Source of the DNA: Sphingobacterium sp. UGAL515B_05
GTDB lineage: Bacteria; Bacteroidota; Bacteroidia; Sphingobacteriales; Sphingobacteriaceae
DNA: 64,000 bases
Direction of reading: 5' to 3'
Assembly: GCF_033097525.1 (NCBI RefSeq)
Contig: NZ_CP109907.1
Location: forward strand, 1,240,001 to 1,304,000
Shown here: piece after piece, positions 17,817 to 26,633 of the stretch
Numbering within the stretch: the stretch's first letter is position 1
Layout: every line of letters begins with the position of its first letter
Position numbers and translations under genes: made by a program
Notes under the pieces: model-generated
Told to the model about the DNA's origin: nothing
Databases searched by the model: none
Seen by the model: the letters and a program-made list of their open reading frames with translations, nothing else

Positions 17817-17859
17817 TATAAAAAAAGCTTCCATAAAAATGGAAGCTTTTTTTATACTA
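17814..17859. terminator. Bidirectional terminator containing both stop codons
   Basis: A 21-bp perfect stem (17814-17834 with 17839-17859) encloses the loop AAAA. The TAG of the Lrp-type gene (17814-17816) forms the base of one arm and the TAA of argE (17852-17854, minus strand) lies in the other. Poly-A/poly-T tracts flank the AGCTTCCAT core so that either transcript ends in a U-run. Confidence 0.92.
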
Positions 17860-18916
17860 TCTTTTCTAACATTGCGATATAGAGATCGATCCCGGCTCTA
17901 ATTTCATCGATATAGATAAACTCATCTGCCATATGCGACCGCGCGCTATCGCCAGGTCCCAGCTTCAGAGAAGGGACAGGAATAAGAGCCTGATCGCTCA
18001 TCGTCGGTGAACCATATACTTTACGGCCCAGTACAATGCCTGCTTTGACGATTGGATGCGTTTCAGGAATAGAAGAAGACTTCAGGCGCGTCGATCTCGC
18101 TGTGACCTCTGATTTTACATGAGACTTGATAATATCCAACGTCTCTTCATTCGAATAAGCATCTGTGGTTCTGACGTCGACAACAAAGTTACAAGTAGCT
18201 GGTACCACATTGTGCTGTGATCCCGCCTGAATTACGGTTACCGACATCTTAATTGGGCCTAAAGTTGACGAAGTTTTCTCAAATGTATAATTTTGAAACC
18301 ATTCAATATCCTTGATCGCTTTATAGATCGCATTATCGCCCTCATTACGTGCGGCATGTCCAGCCGTCCCTAAAGCGGTGCAATCCAACACCATGAGTCC
18401 CTTTTCTGCAATCGCCAAATCCAATAAGGTTGGTTCACCCACAATTGCAAAATCAATTGGACCAATATCATCCAAAACAGATTCTACACCGTTCTTACCT
18501 GAGATCTCTTCTTCGGCACTGGCGACCAGACAGAAGTTATACTTCAATTCCGTCTGCTGGTAAAAATACAAAAATGTAGCTATCAATGATACCAAACAGC
18601 CCCCAGCATCATTGCTTCCCAATCCAAACAATTTACCTTCCTCTACAGTGGCCGCCAAAGGATCTCTTGTATAACCTGTATTTGGTTTTACTGTATCGTG
18701 ATGGGAATTAAGCAATATCGTAGGTTTAGTGCTATCATAATGGGCGTTATACACCCAGATATTATTGCCTTTCCGATGTGTTTTGATAGCACGCTCCTGA
18801 AAGAAGCGATCAATTAAATCTGCCGTGAACTCTTCCTCCTTACTTAAAGACGACAGTCCAATTAATTGTTTTAAAAGGGCTAGAGCATCTTCAAATAGAC
18901 GCTGTTTATCCTTCAT
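17852..18916 (-). CDS. argE: N-acyl-citrulline/ornithine deacylase (ArgE-like, M20 family)
   Basis: A 354-residue zinc-dependent M20 amidohydrolase that should remove the N-acyl group from the acylated citrulline (or ornithine) made by this pathway. Metal and catalytic residues are visible: His72 and Asp74 in SHHDTV, Asp103 in GSNDAGG, Glu135-137 in ASAEEE, Glu161 in VGEPT, and a late His in ARSHMADE. The length is near the family norm. In Bacteroidota with the ArgF' enzyme, the deacylase acts after carbamoylation. Its start overlaps proC by 11 bases, so it is the last gene of the arginine operon. The choice of N-acetyl or N-succinyl substrate is inferred from ArgF'. Confidence 0.88.
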   Translation of the reverse strand: MKDKQRLFEDALALLKQLIGLSSLSKEEEFTADLIDRFFQERAIKTHRKGNNIWVYNAHYDSTKPTILLNSHHDTVKPNTGYTRDPLAATVEEGKLFGLGSNDAGGCLVSLIATFLYFYQQTELKYNFCLVASAEEEISGKNGVESVLDDIGPIDFAIVGEPTLLDLAIAEKGLMVLDCTALGTAGHAARNEGDNAIYKAIKDIEWFQNYTFEKTSSTLGPIKMSVTVIQAGSQHNVVPATCNFVVDVRTTDAYSNEETLDIIKSHVKSEVTARSTRLKSSSIPETHPIVKAGIVLGRKVYGSPTMSDQALIPVPSLKLGPGDSARSHMADEFIYIDEIRAGIDLYIAMLEKIV

Positions 18917-19712
18917 GGTATAGTCCTCCTGCTTTATCCGCAGACAGTTTAATTCCCTTTATAAAAGCAGAACTAAAACCGTTATGTTCCATTTCGTTCA
19001 ATCCCGCTATTGTACAGCCCTTTGGTGATGTTACCTTATCAATCTCGCCTTCCGGATGAGCATTGGTATGCAATAACAAATCGGCAGCACCTTTTGCAGT
19101 TTGCACGGCCATTTTTAATGCGTCATGCGCATGAAATCCGATCTCAACTCCACCTTGTGAAGCAGCACGAATAGCACGTAGGAAGAATGCGATACCGCAG
19201 GCACACAATGCCGTTGCCGATGTCATAAGGTCTTCATTAATAACAACCACTGAACCGACAGTTTCAAACATCTTTTCAACCTCCTTCAAACTATCGTCTG
19301 AAGCATTGTCGCTGGCGATACAAGTCATTGATTGCGCTATTGCTATTGCTGTGTTGGGCATTGCCCGTATAACCGTGGCATCCGCCCCCAACTCTGCTTT
19401 TAAATCGGCACAAGAGACTCCTGACACGATGGAGACAAAAATCTGATTTGTCTTTTCAATTACAGGCGCCACTTCCACCAATACCTTCTTTAGTTGCTGA
19501 GGTAGTATTGCGAAAACAACAATATCAGCCCCCTTTACAGCGAGCCTATTATCATTACTTACTGAGAAGCCCTGGCTCGCCTCTTCGGCCAATGCATTCA
19601 AATTTCTCCTCGTCAATGTAATATCGGCAGCATTTGCAAATTCACTTTTTACAAGTCCTTTTGCCAAGGAAAGACCGATATTACCGCTTCCGATAATGGT
19701 GACCTTTTTCAT
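18906..19712 (-). CDS. proC: Pyrroline-5-carboxylate reductase
   Basis: ProC reduces 1-pyrroline-5-carboxylate to proline with NAD(P)H. The 268-residue protein has the N-terminal dinucleotide motif GSGNIG (8-13), the helical dimer domain with PNTAIAIAQSMT and the signature near the C-terminus, TSPKGCTIAGLNEMEHNGF. Its place inside the arginine cluster (27 bases after argB, 11-base overlap with argE) is seen in other Bacteroidota and links proline and arginine synthesis through their shared glutamate-semialdehyde/ornithine metabolism. It could also serve ornithine-derived pyrroline carboxylate. Confidence 0.95.
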   Translation of the reverse strand: MKKVTIIGSGNIGLSLAKGLVKSEFANAADITLTRRNLNALAEEASQGFSVSNDNRLAVKGADIVVFAILPQQLKKVLVEVAPVIEKTNQIFVSIVSGVSCADLKAELGADATVIRAMPNTAIAIAQSMTCIASDNASDDSLKEVEKMFETVGSVVVINEDLMTSATALCACGIAFFLRAIRAASQGGVEIGFHAHDALKMAVQTAKGAADLLLHTNAHPEGEIDKVTSPKGCTIAGLNEMEHNGFSSAFIKGIKLSADKAGGLYHEG

Positions 19713-19739
19713 AGCGATCGTTGGGTTTAGGTTAGATTT

Positions 19740-20537
19740 TTATTTTAATGTCAAGCAGGTACCAAATTGTCCTTGTTGAAACAAATGTAAATTATTAGCA
19801 TTTCCAATATAGACCTCTTGAACACCTTTATTTATAGCATTGAATGCATTTTGCAACTTAGGGATCATCCCGTCATTCACCACGCCGGACTCCTTAAGAT
19901 GTTCAAACTCTTCTGACTTAATCGTTGGGATTACTGAATTCTCATCCGTTACATCGCGTAAAACGCCGTTCTTCTCGAAACAATAAACCAAAGAAGTTTC
20001 ATATAATGAAGCCAAAGACACCGCCAATGAAGAAGCTATAGTATCCGCGTTGGTATTGAGCAATTGTCCAAGGCCATTGTGTGTAATAGCTGAAAACACA
20101 GGAACAAACCCTGCTTCCAAAAACTTCTTGATGGCTAGGGTATTTACAGAGTCATGCAACAAATCACCTACAAAGCCATAATCGACATCTTTTACAGGAC
20201 GCTTTATAGCTTTTATGACATCCCCATCAGCTCCGGTTAATCCAACAGCATCGCATTTCAAATTTTGCAACTTAGCAACGATTGTCTTGTTTGTCAAGCC
20301 AGCGTACACCATTGTTACAATGCGTAACATTTCCTCATTTGTCACACGACGACCTTCTATCATTTGGGCTTCAATTCCCAGTTCACTAGCAAGGCGAGTC
20401 GCTATTTTACCACCGCCATGTACAAGAATCTTTTTCCCTGACAATGCAGAGAACTTTTCCAAAAAAGAATCCAATTGGCGTTCATCATCAATAATATTCC
20501 CGCCAATTTTAATTATATTTAATACACTATTAGCCAT
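19740..20537 (-). CDS. argB: N-acylglutamate kinase (acetylglutamate kinase family)
   Basis: ArgB phosphorylates the gamma-carboxylate of N-acyl-glutamate, the second step of arginine synthesis. The 265-residue amino-acid-kinase-fold protein has IIKIGGNII at the start (Lys in the phosphate-binding site), the glycine loop VHGGGK, the substrate region EGRRVTNEE and the late NDGMIPKLQNA motif. The gene lies between argF' and proC with short gaps (51 and 27 bases). In organisms with succinyl-specific ArgF', the substrate would be N-succinylglutamate, which the sequence alone does not settle. Confidence 0.95.
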   Translation of the reverse strand: MANSVLNIIKIGGNIIDDERQLDSFLEKFSALSGKKILVHGGGKIATRLASELGIEAQMIEGRRVTNEEMLRIVTMVYAGLTNKTIVAKLQNLKCDAVGLTGADGDVIKAIKRPVKDVDYGFVGDLLHDSVNTLAIKKFLEAGFVPVFSAITHNGLGQLLNTNADTIASSLAVSLASLYETSLVYCFEKNGVLRDVTDENSVIPTIKSEEFEHLKESGVVNDGMIPKLQNAFNAINKGVQEVYIGNANNLHLFQQGQFGTCLTLK

Positions 20538-20588
20538 TACGCAACTTTTCCCAATAAAAATAGTTTTTCAATAATTTATAGGATTGGA

Positions 20589-21551
20589 CTATGCCAAATC
20601 CTCTAACATACGTTTCAAAACAACCTGAGCAGCCCATACGCGGTTGCTAGCCTCTTTAATCACGAGTGAATTTGGTCCATCTAAAATCTCAGAAGACAAT
20701 TCAAGATCTCTTCGTACTGGCAAACAATGCATTACTTTGGCATCATTCGTCAAATTGAGCTTCTTGTTATCCATCATCCAATCTTCATCAACACCATATA
20801 CCTCGCCATATTCTTGATAAGAAGACCAGTTTTTCACATAGACAAAATCAGCATTCTTTAAACTTTCCTCAAGATTATTAGATATGGTTGCACCAGCGGT
20901 AAATTCTTCACTTAACTCATAGCCCATAGGCTGAGCTATCGTAAAATCGACCAATCCCTCTTCTTGTGCTTTGCACATCCATTCTGCGAAAGAATTAGGT
21001 ACCGCCTGAGGTAATGCCTTAACGTGTGGGGCCCAAGCCAATACCACTTTCGGCTTTTCAGTCTTCTTGTACTCAGTGATGGTAATCATATCTGTCAAAC
21101 TCTGCAGTGGATGGCGTGTTGCACTCTCTAAGGAAACAACAGGAACACCACAGTACTTAATGAATTTGTTGAACAGGTCTTCGCTATAATCCTCTTCACG
21201 ATCTTTCAATTTTGGAAAGGAACGTAGTCCCAAAATATCACAATACTCGCCCATAACAGCAGCGGCCTCGCGGATATGTTCAACAGTTGTCCCGTTCATC
21301 ACAACACCATCCTGTGTTTCAAGCGCCCAACCATCTTTATCCATATTCATGACCATCACATTCATGCCCAAATTCATTGCCGCTTTTTGTGTGCTCAAAC
21401 GCGTACGCAAACTCGGATTCAAAAATACAAGTCCCAACGTTTTATGTTGACCAAGGTCCTGATTGTCATATGGTGCCGCTTTCAAAGCTAACGCTTCTTG
21501 AACAACGTCTGCTACACTAGACACATCCTTAACAGAGAAAAACTTTTTCAT
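20589..21551 (-). CDS. argF': N-succinylornithine (or N-acetylornithine) carbamoyltransferase
   Basis: This 320-residue enzyme transfers carbamoyl from carbamoyl phosphate to N-acylated ornithine, giving N-acyl-citrulline. It shows the carbamoyl-phosphate loop NPSLRTRLST (45-54), HPLQSLTDM and the HCLPVRR segment. The segment MNGTTVEHIREAA identifies the Bacteroidota ArgF' group rather than ordinary ornithine transcarbamoylase. Residue 90 is Val; from memory the equivalent is Pro in the Bacteroides fragilis succinylornithine enzyme and Glu in the Xanthomonas acetylornithine enzyme, so succinylornithine is the more likely substrate. A 144-base gap separates it from argD and contains a minus-strand TAAATTTG box at 21638-21645 that could be an internal promoter. 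Confidence 0.93.
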   Translation of the reverse strand: MKKFFSVKDVSSVADVVQEALALKAAPYDNQDLGQHKTLGLVFLNPSLRTRLSTQKAAMNLGMNVMVMNMDKDGWALETQDGVVMNGTTVEHIREAAAVMGEYCDILGLRSFPKLKDREEDYSEDLFNKFIKYCGVPVVSLESATRHPLQSLTDMITITEYKKTEKPKVVLAWAPHVKALPQAVPNSFAEWMCKAQEEGLVDFTIAQPMGYELSEEFTAGATISNNLEESLKNADFVYVKNWSSYQEYGEVYGVDEDWMMDNKKLNLTNDAKVMHCLPVRRDLELSSEILDGPNSLVIKEASNRVWAAQVVLKRMLEDLA

Positions 21552-21695
21552 CTATATCTATTAATTCGAGTGTATTTTCAACGGGCAATCAATAGGCCTG
21601 TCACACTCAGTATATATTCTAACTACTACAGCGCAATCAAATTTACACTAGCCAACGTGCGGCTGTTGGACAATTTGATCGACAGCTTTAAGGTT

Positions 21696-22841
21696 CTATG
21701 CAACCGTTACTGCTTTGATATGTGCTTTCAATGCTGATAAAAACTGATCAGCATGATCTTTCGTAATATTCAAAGCAGGCAACAAGCGAATTACGAAAGG
21801 TTTAGCCTCCCCTGTAAAGATACGGTTCTTTAGCAAAAGATCTTTCTTTACATGAGCCAAAGATTCAGGTAGTTCTATACCGATCATTAATCCTCTTCCC
21901 CTCACTTCAACAATATCTTCGATTTGTTTAAGCTCATCAATAAGATATTGTCCGACTTGCGCCGCATTCTCCATCAACTTATCTTGTTGGATAACTTCCA
22001 ATACAGCCAGTGCGGCAGCACATGCGAGATGATTGCCACCAAATGTCGTTCCCAGACTCCCGTAAGTCGCCTTAAATTTGGGCGATATACTGATTGCACC
22101 AATTGGAAAACCATTGCCCATCCCTTTTGCCATCGTGTAAATATCGGCTTCAACGCCCGAATAATCCTGCGCATAGAATAGGCCTGTTCTTCCATACCCA
22201 CATTGTACTTCATCTGCAATAAACACGGCATTATATTGATCACAAAGAGAGCGAATCAACTGAAGAAACGATACTGACGCTTCCCTGATTCCACCTACGC
22301 CCTGAATACTTTCTACGATAACAGATGAAATTTCATTACCATATGATGCGAAAGCCTCCGTTAAAGCCGCTTCATCATTGAAAGGAAGAAATACAATATT
22401 ATCGGTCTCGTTGACAGGAGCCACGATACTCGGGTTATCTGTTGCCGCTACGGCCAATGAGGTTCTTCCATGAAAAGCTTTTGAAAACGCTACGACCTTT
22501 TTCCGCTTATTGTAAAAAGAAGCCAGCTTCAATGCGTTTTCGTTTGCTTCCGCACCCGAATTGCAAAGAAATAAATCATAATCAACCTTTCCCGAAACTT
22601 CCCCTAACAATCGGGCAAGTTCACGCTGAATTGGAATCTCGACAGAGTTGGAATAGAACCCAATACGGTTCAATTGTTCTGTGATGCGTTGTACATAATG
22701 TGGGTGCGTGTGTCCGATCGATATCACAGCATGGCCACCATACAAGTCCAAGTAAGCATTTCCTTCGGCATCCCACACCGTTGATCCATTAGCCTTTACT
22801 ATGTTAATGGGATTAATGGGATAAACATCAAATGGTTTCAT
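21696..22841 (-). CDS. argD: N-acylornithine aminotransferase (class III PLP)
   Basis: ArgD makes N-acyl-ornithine from the semialdehyde and glutamate. The 381-residue class III aminotransferase has the PLP phosphate loop NSGAEAN, the HGRTSLA segment, Asp210 in IADEVQCGYGRTG and the PLP-binding Lys239 in MAKGMGNGFP, followed by TTFGGNHLACAAAL. It is the first gene of the arginine cluster in this window; argC, argG and argA equivalents are not present here. A TATATTTG -7-like box on the minus strand (22909-22916) lies about 70 bases upstream. Confidence 0.95.
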   Translation of the reverse strand: MKPFDVYPINPINIVKANGSTVWDAEGNAYLDLYGGHAVISIGHTHPHYVQRITEQLNRIGFYSNSVEIPIQRELARLLGEVSGKVDYDLFLCNSGAEANENALKLASFYNKRKKVVAFSKAFHGRTSLAVAATDNPSIVAPVNETDNIVFLPFNDEAALTEAFASYGNEISSVIVESIQGVGGIREASVSFLQLIRSLCDQYNAVFIADEVQCGYGRTGLFYAQDYSGVEADIYTMAKGMGNGFPIGAISISPKFKATYGSLGTTFGGNHLACAAALAVLEVIQQDKLMENAAQVGQYLIDELKQIEDIVEVRGRGLMIGIELPESLAHVKKDLLLKNRIFTGEAKPFVIRLLPALNITKDHADQFLSALKAHIKAVTVA

Positions 22842-22908
22842 CTTAATGAATTATAGATTGATAAACGAAATAGCTAGTAATAGAAAAAGCTATCAGATTT
22901 TAGCAATA

Positions 22909-22916
22909 CAAATATA
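22909..22916 (-). promoter_or_regulatory. Candidate -7 box (TATATTTG) for the arginine operon
   Basis: The box matches TAnnTTTG on the minus strand and lies 68 bases upstream of the argD start, just after the ribosomal-operon terminator. No good -33 element was found at the usual spacing, so this is only a candidate. Confidence 0.35.
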
Positions 22917-22948
22917 TTAGTTATAACGGTAGGAATGGTCATAAAATA

Positions 22949-22980
22949 AAAAAAGTCCCCTTAAAAAGAGGACTTTTTTA
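22949..22980 (-). terminator. Terminator of the ribosomal protein operon
   Basis: On the minus strand an A-run, the stem AGTCCTC/GGGGACT (with a U-G pair) around a 7-base loop, and a T-run follow the rplQ stop by about 20 bases. It closes the rplC-to-rplQ block. Confidence 0.85.
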
Positions 22981-22998
22981 TGCTAGATCAGAAGAAGA

Positions 22999-23505
22999 CT
23001 ATTCTCCGTCTACTTTTTCTTCACCTTCTACTTCAGCTTTAACTTCTGCCGGAGCTTCAGTTTCAGCAGTAGTAGCAGCTTTTTTAGCACCACCACGACG
23101 ACGAGTAGCTTTTTTCTCAGCAGAAGCAGCTTTTTTACCGTAGATTTCGTTGTAATCAACTAGTTCGATGAAAGCCATTTCCGCGTTATCACCTAAACGG
23201 TTTTCCATTTTGATGATACGAGTGTAACCACCTGGACGGTTAGCTACTTTTTCAGAAATTTCGCGGAATAAGATAGAAACAGCGTCTTTATCTTTCAAAT
23301 AAGCGAATACTGTACGACGAGAGTGTGTTGTGTCGTTTTTAGATTTAGTAATCAAAGGCTCAACATACGTACGTAATGCTTTAGCTTTAGCCAAAGTAGT
23401 TGTAATACGTTTGTGTAGGATTAATGATGTTGCCATGTTAGCCAACATTGCTTTTCTATGGCTATCCGTACGGCCTAAGTGATTTACTTTTTTTCCGTGT
23501 CTCAT
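22999..23505 (-). CDS. rplQ: Ribosomal protein L17
   Basis: L17 is a large-subunit protein near the exit-tunnel opening. The 168-residue protein begins with the family signature [13 protein letters not shown], followed by the [14 protein letters not shown] helix. The core ends near residue 125. The rest is a low-complexity tail rich in Lys, Ala and Glu, an extension common in Bacteroidota L17 and absent from E. coli L17. It is the last gene of the operon, 108 bases after rpoA. Confidence 0.98.
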   Translation of the reverse strand: MRHGKKVNHLGRTDSHRKAMLANMATSLILHKRITTTLAKAKALRTYVEPLITKSKNDTTHSRRTVFAYLKDKDAVSILFREISEKVANRPGGYTRIIKMENRLGDNAEMAFIELVDYNEIYGKKAASAEKKATRRRGGAKKAATTAETEAPAEVKAEVEGEEKVDGE

Positions 23506-23613
23506 TTTGATTTTATTATACTAATCGTACCGTTTTTGTATATGTCATTTATGCGAACATCACATATCCAGACAGCCAAAAGGAATTACGACTAGTGGTC
23601 GCTTAATAAATTA

Positions 23614-24606
23614 TTATTCTTCGTCTAATTTGTATTTTGCCAAGTTCATTCCGAATGATAAACCTTTCGATTTAACCAACTCTTGGATTTCACTTAACGA
23701 TTTTTTACCGAAGTTTCTGAATTTCAACATATCAGCTACGTCATAAGTTACTAACTCAGCCAATGTGCGAATATCCGCAGCTTTCAAACAGTTCAATGCA
23801 CGAACTGAAAGATCAAGATCTACTAATTCTGTTTTCAAGATCTTACGCATATGTAAGATTTCTTCGTCAACAACTTTAGTTTCTTCTTTCGTTTGAGACT
23901 CAAGAAGCATATTCTCATCAGAGAATAAAATAAAGTGTTGAATTAAGATCTTAGCAGCTTCTTTCAAAGCTTCTTCGGGATGAATTGAGCCATCAGTAGA
24001 GATATCCAACAACAATTTCTCGTAGTCAGTTTTTTGCTCTACACGGTAATTCTCAATGGTATATTTAACATTCTTGATCGGAGTAAAGATCGAATCGATT
24101 GCGATAACACCTACTGGAGCATCAACAACTTTATTCTCATCAGCATTTACGTATCCACGACCTTTGGCAATACTCAATTCCAATTCAATTGTCACTGAAT
24201 TATCCATGTTACAGATTACCATGTCTGGGTTTAAGACCGTAAAGTTATTAGAGAATTTTGTGATATCACCAGCTAAGAACTGCTCTTGACCATTGATTAC
24301 TACAAATACCTTTTCGTTGTCACCAATCTCACCTGTTTTTTTGAAACGAATTTGTTTCAAGTTCAAGATAATTTCAGTTACGTCTTCAACAACACCTTTG
24401 ATCGTTGAAAATTCGTGCGAAACGCCAGAAAACCTTATCGACGTAATTGCATATCCTTCTAAAGAGGACAATAGAATACGGCGCAAAGCATTACCAATGG
24501 TTACACCAAAACCAGGCTCCAATGGACGAAATTCAAACGTACCATCAAAATCCGTAGATTTTTGCATGATAACTTTATCCGGTCTTTGAAATGCTAAAAT
24601 TGCCAT
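23614..24606 (-). CDS. rpoA: RNA polymerase alpha subunit
   Basis: The alpha subunit dimerises to start RNA polymerase assembly and its C-terminal domain contacts regulators and upstream promoter DNA. The 330-residue protein has the N-terminal domain (about 1-235, with [20 protein letters not shown]) and the alpha-CTD (about 255-320), whose helix-hairpin-helix reads [16 protein letters not shown] and FGKKSLSEI. It is full length. A strong hairpin separates it from rpsD. Confidence 0.98.
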   Translation of the reverse strand: MAILAFQRPDKVIMQKSTDFDGTFEFRPLEPGFGVTIGNALRRILLSSLEGYAITSIRFSGVSHEFSTIKGVVEDVTEIILNLKQIRFKKTGEIGDNEKVFVVINGQEQFLAGDITKFSNNFTVLNPDMVICNMDNSVTIELELSIAKGRGYVNADENKVVDAPVGVIAIDSIFTPIKNVKYTIENYRVEQKTDYEKLLLDISTDGSIHPEEALKEAAKILIQHFILFSDENMLLESQTKEETKVVDEEILHMRKILKTELVDLDLSVRALNCLKAADIRTLAELVTYDVADMLKFRNFGKKSLSEIQELVKSKGLSFGMNLAKYKLDEE

Positions 24607-24650
24607 TTATTTTCTTTTAATGTTTTATTTGTAATAATAATTGTAATACA

Positions 24651-24693
24651 ATAGAAGATGCATACCCCAAAATTGGACTATGCATTCTTCTAT
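24651..24693 (-). promoter_or_regulatory. Strong hairpin between rpsD and rpoA
   Basis: ATAGAAGATGCATA (24651-24664) pairs with 24679-24693 over 14 bp with one bulged base and a 14-base loop. No T-run follows it on the minus strand, so it is not a simple terminator. It may be an RNA processing or translational control site between the S4 and alpha coding regions. Confidence 0.6.
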
Positions 24694-24701
24694 TTTATTT
24701 A

Positions 24702-25310
24702 TTATTTAGAGTATAACTCAACGATTAAGTTCTCTTTGATGTTTTCAGGAATGTCAGCTCTTTCTGGATAGCTTAAGAAAGTACCTGTCAATTCTTTCGC
24801 ATTCCACTCTAACCAAGAAAATTTGTTTACAGTACGACCTGCAACTGAATTTGTGATGGCTTCAAGTGTTTGAGAACGTTCACGAACTGCTACAACGTCA
24901 CCTGGACGCAAGCTATATGATGGAATGTTAACAACTTCGCCGTTAACAGTAACGTGTTTATGAGATACCAACTGACGAGCAGCGGCACGAGAAGTAGCGA
25001 TACCTAAACGGTAAACTACGTTATCCAAGCGAGCTTCTAACAATTTCAAGAAGATCTCACCTGTAATACCTTGTTTAGAGGCAGCTTTAACAAATAGGTT
25101 TGAGAACTGACGCTCCAATACACCGTAAGTGTATTTTGCTTTTTGTTTTTCTAACAACTGAATAGCATATTCAGATTGTTTACCTCTGCGTTTAGAAGCT
25201 CCGTGTTGTCCAGGAGGGTAATTTTTCTTTTCTAACGCTTTATCTGGGCCGAAGATCGGCTCTCTAAATTTACGGGCAATTTTGGACTTAGGTCCTGTAT
25301 ATCTAGCCAT
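24702..25310 (-). CDS. rpsD: Ribosomal protein S4
   Basis: S4 nucleates 30S assembly by binding the 5' domain of 16S rRNA and helps control decoding accuracy with S5. The 202-residue protein has the N-terminal [14 protein letters not shown] block and the S4 RNA-binding domain (about 92-155, with [34 protein letters not shown]). The N-terminal zinc-binding cysteines of some S4 proteins are absent. In E. coli S4 represses its operon, and the hairpin downstream of this gene could be part of such control here. Confidence 0.98.
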   Translation of the reverse strand: MARYTGPKSKIARKFREPIFGPDKALEKKNYPPGQHGASKRRGKQSEYAIQLLEKQKAKYTYGVLERQFSNLFVKAASKQGITGEIFLKLLEARLDNVVYRLGIATSRAAARQLVSHKHVTVNGEVVNIPSYSLRPGDVVAVRERSQTLEAITNSVAGRTVNKFSWLEWNAKELTGTFLSYPERADIPENIKENLIVELYSK

Positions 25311-25370
25311 TTTCTTTTACAATTAAAGTATCTATCAGCCTATAGCCGATGAATCTTATCTTTAAATTAA

Positions 25371-25760
25371 TTAAACTCTTCTGCGTTTTGGAGGACGACA
25401 ACCGTTGTGAGGAAGTGGAGTGATATCTTTAATAGTAGTCACATCGATTCCTACTGTTTGCAATGTTCTGATTGCTGATTCACGACCAGCACCAGGTCCT
25501 TTAACAAACACTTCAACTTTACGTAAACCCAAGTCGTGAGCAACTTTTCCACAGTCTTGTGCAGCTTGACCAGCAGCGTATGGAGTGTTCTTTTTAGAAC
25601 CACGGAAACCCATTTTACCAGCACTAGACCAAGAAATAGTTTGACCTTGATTATTTGTCAAAGTTACAATGATATTGTTAAACGTTGCGTTAATGTGAGC
25701 CTGACCTACAGGTTCGATAACAACGATACGCTTTTTTGCAGCTTTTTTAGTTTTAGCCAT
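25371..25760 (-). CDS. rpsK: Ribosomal protein S11
   Basis: S11 forms part of the platform of the 30S subunit near the mRNA exit. The 129-residue protein has the conserved [16 protein letters not shown] strand region, the [17 protein letters not shown] loop and the C-terminal [15 protein letters not shown]. The N-terminus is Lys/Ala-rich. It lies 10 bases after rpsM. Confidence 0.98.
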   Translation of the reverse strand: MAKTKKAAKKRIVVIEPVGQAHINATFNNIIVTLTNNQGQTISWSSAGKMGFRGSKKNTPYAAGQAAQDCGKVAHDLGLRKVEVFVKGPGAGRESAIRTLQTVGIDVTTIKDITPLPHNGCRPPKRRRV

Positions 25761-25770
25761 TTCTTATTTA

Positions 25771-26148
25771 TTATTTAGTAGCTTTTTTCTTGTTTGCAAC
25801 TGTCTTACGTTTACCTTTACGAGTACGTGAGTTGTTTTTAGTACGTTGACCACGAACTGGTAAGTGTTTACGGTGACGCAATCCGCGGTAACAACCGATA
25901 TCCATTAAACGTTTGATGTTTAATTGAATTTCAGAACGCAATGCACCTTCAACTTTCAATTCGTCGTTAATGATGGTACGAATTGCTGCCAATTGTTCAT
26001 CATTCCACTCTTGTACCTTCACATCTTCGCTGATACCAGCTTTTTCCAAGATATATTCAGCTCTTGTACGACCGATACCAAAAATATAGGTAAGGCCGAT
26101 CACACCTCTTTTGTTTTTAGGTAAATCAATACCTGCTATCCTTGCCAT
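25771..26148 (-). CDS. rpsM: Ribosomal protein S13
   Basis: S13 in the 30S head contacts the 50S subunit and P-site tRNA. The 125-residue protein starts [15 protein letters not shown], contains the helix-two-turn-helix motif ([19 protein letters not shown]), and ends in the basic [16 protein letters not shown] tail that reaches the tRNA. It opens the alpha-operon part of the block after rpmJ. Confidence 0.98.
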   Translation of the reverse strand: MARIAGIDLPKNKRGVIGLTYIFGIGRTRAEYILEKAGISEDVKVQEWNDEQLAAIRTIINDELKVEGALRSEIQLNIKRLMDIGCYRGLRHRKHLPVRGQRTKNNSRTRKGKRKTVANKKKATK

Positions 26149-26178
26149 ATAATATTAAGCTATTATTTTTTAAATGAA

Positions 26179-26295
26179 TTAACCCTGACGTTGTTTAAAC
26201 TTTGGGTTCTTTTTGTTGATTACAAAAACTTTACCTTTACGACGGATGATCTTACAGTCCGCGCTACGTTTTTTTATTGATGCTCTTACTTTCAT
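26179..26295 (-). CDS. rpmJ: Ribosomal protein L36 (zinc-free type)
   Basis: This 38-residue protein, [20 protein letters not shown]... ending [10 protein letters not shown], is found by reading the minus strand between infA and rpsM. Family members that bind zinc carry three Cys and one His. Here only Cys14 remains and the other positions are Ser, Val and Lys, so this is a C-minus, zinc-independent form. L36 stabilises the large subunit near the sarcin-ricin region. Confidence 0.97.
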   Translation of the reverse strand: MKVRASIKKRSADCKIIRRKGKVFVINKKNPKFKQRQG

Positions 26296-26340
26296 GATAT
26301 TTATTTTTTCAAAAGCTTGCGCTAATACAAGGACTTACAG

Positions 26341-26559
26341 CTATTTATAGCGATAAGTAATCCTTCCTTTAGTCAAATCATACGGAGACATTTCCAATTT
26401 AACTTTATCACCAGGTAAAATTTTGATATAGTGCATACGCATTTTACCAGAAATATGGGCAATGATTTCATGTCCATTTTCCAACTCTACCCTAAACATA
26501 GCATTAGAAAGTGCCTCTCTAATTATACCGTCTTGTTCTATTGAGGCTTGTTTAGCCAT
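26341..26559 (-). CDS. infA: Translation initiation factor IF-1
   Basis: IF-1 blocks the A site during initiation and assists IF-2 and IF-3. The 72-residue OB-fold protein reads [17 protein letters not shown] and has the RNA-binding [16 protein letters not shown] and [13 protein letters not shown] segments, full length for the family. It sits between map and rpmJ, the usual Bacteroidota and Gram-positive arrangement. Confidence 0.98.
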   Translation of the reverse strand: MAKQASIEQDGIIREALSNAMFRVELENGHEIIAHISGKMRMHYIKILPGDKVKLEMSPYDLTKGRITYRYK

Positions 26560-26633
26560 ATATTCTCGATTAAATTTAATTTAAAAGCCTGCGAACAGGA
26601 GTGCAAAGATAAATAAAAATAATTGAAAACCAA

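Noticed and set aside
21498..21737. Plus-strand frame between argF' and argD
   Set aside because: It overlaps the ends of two well-supported genes and is not protein-like.
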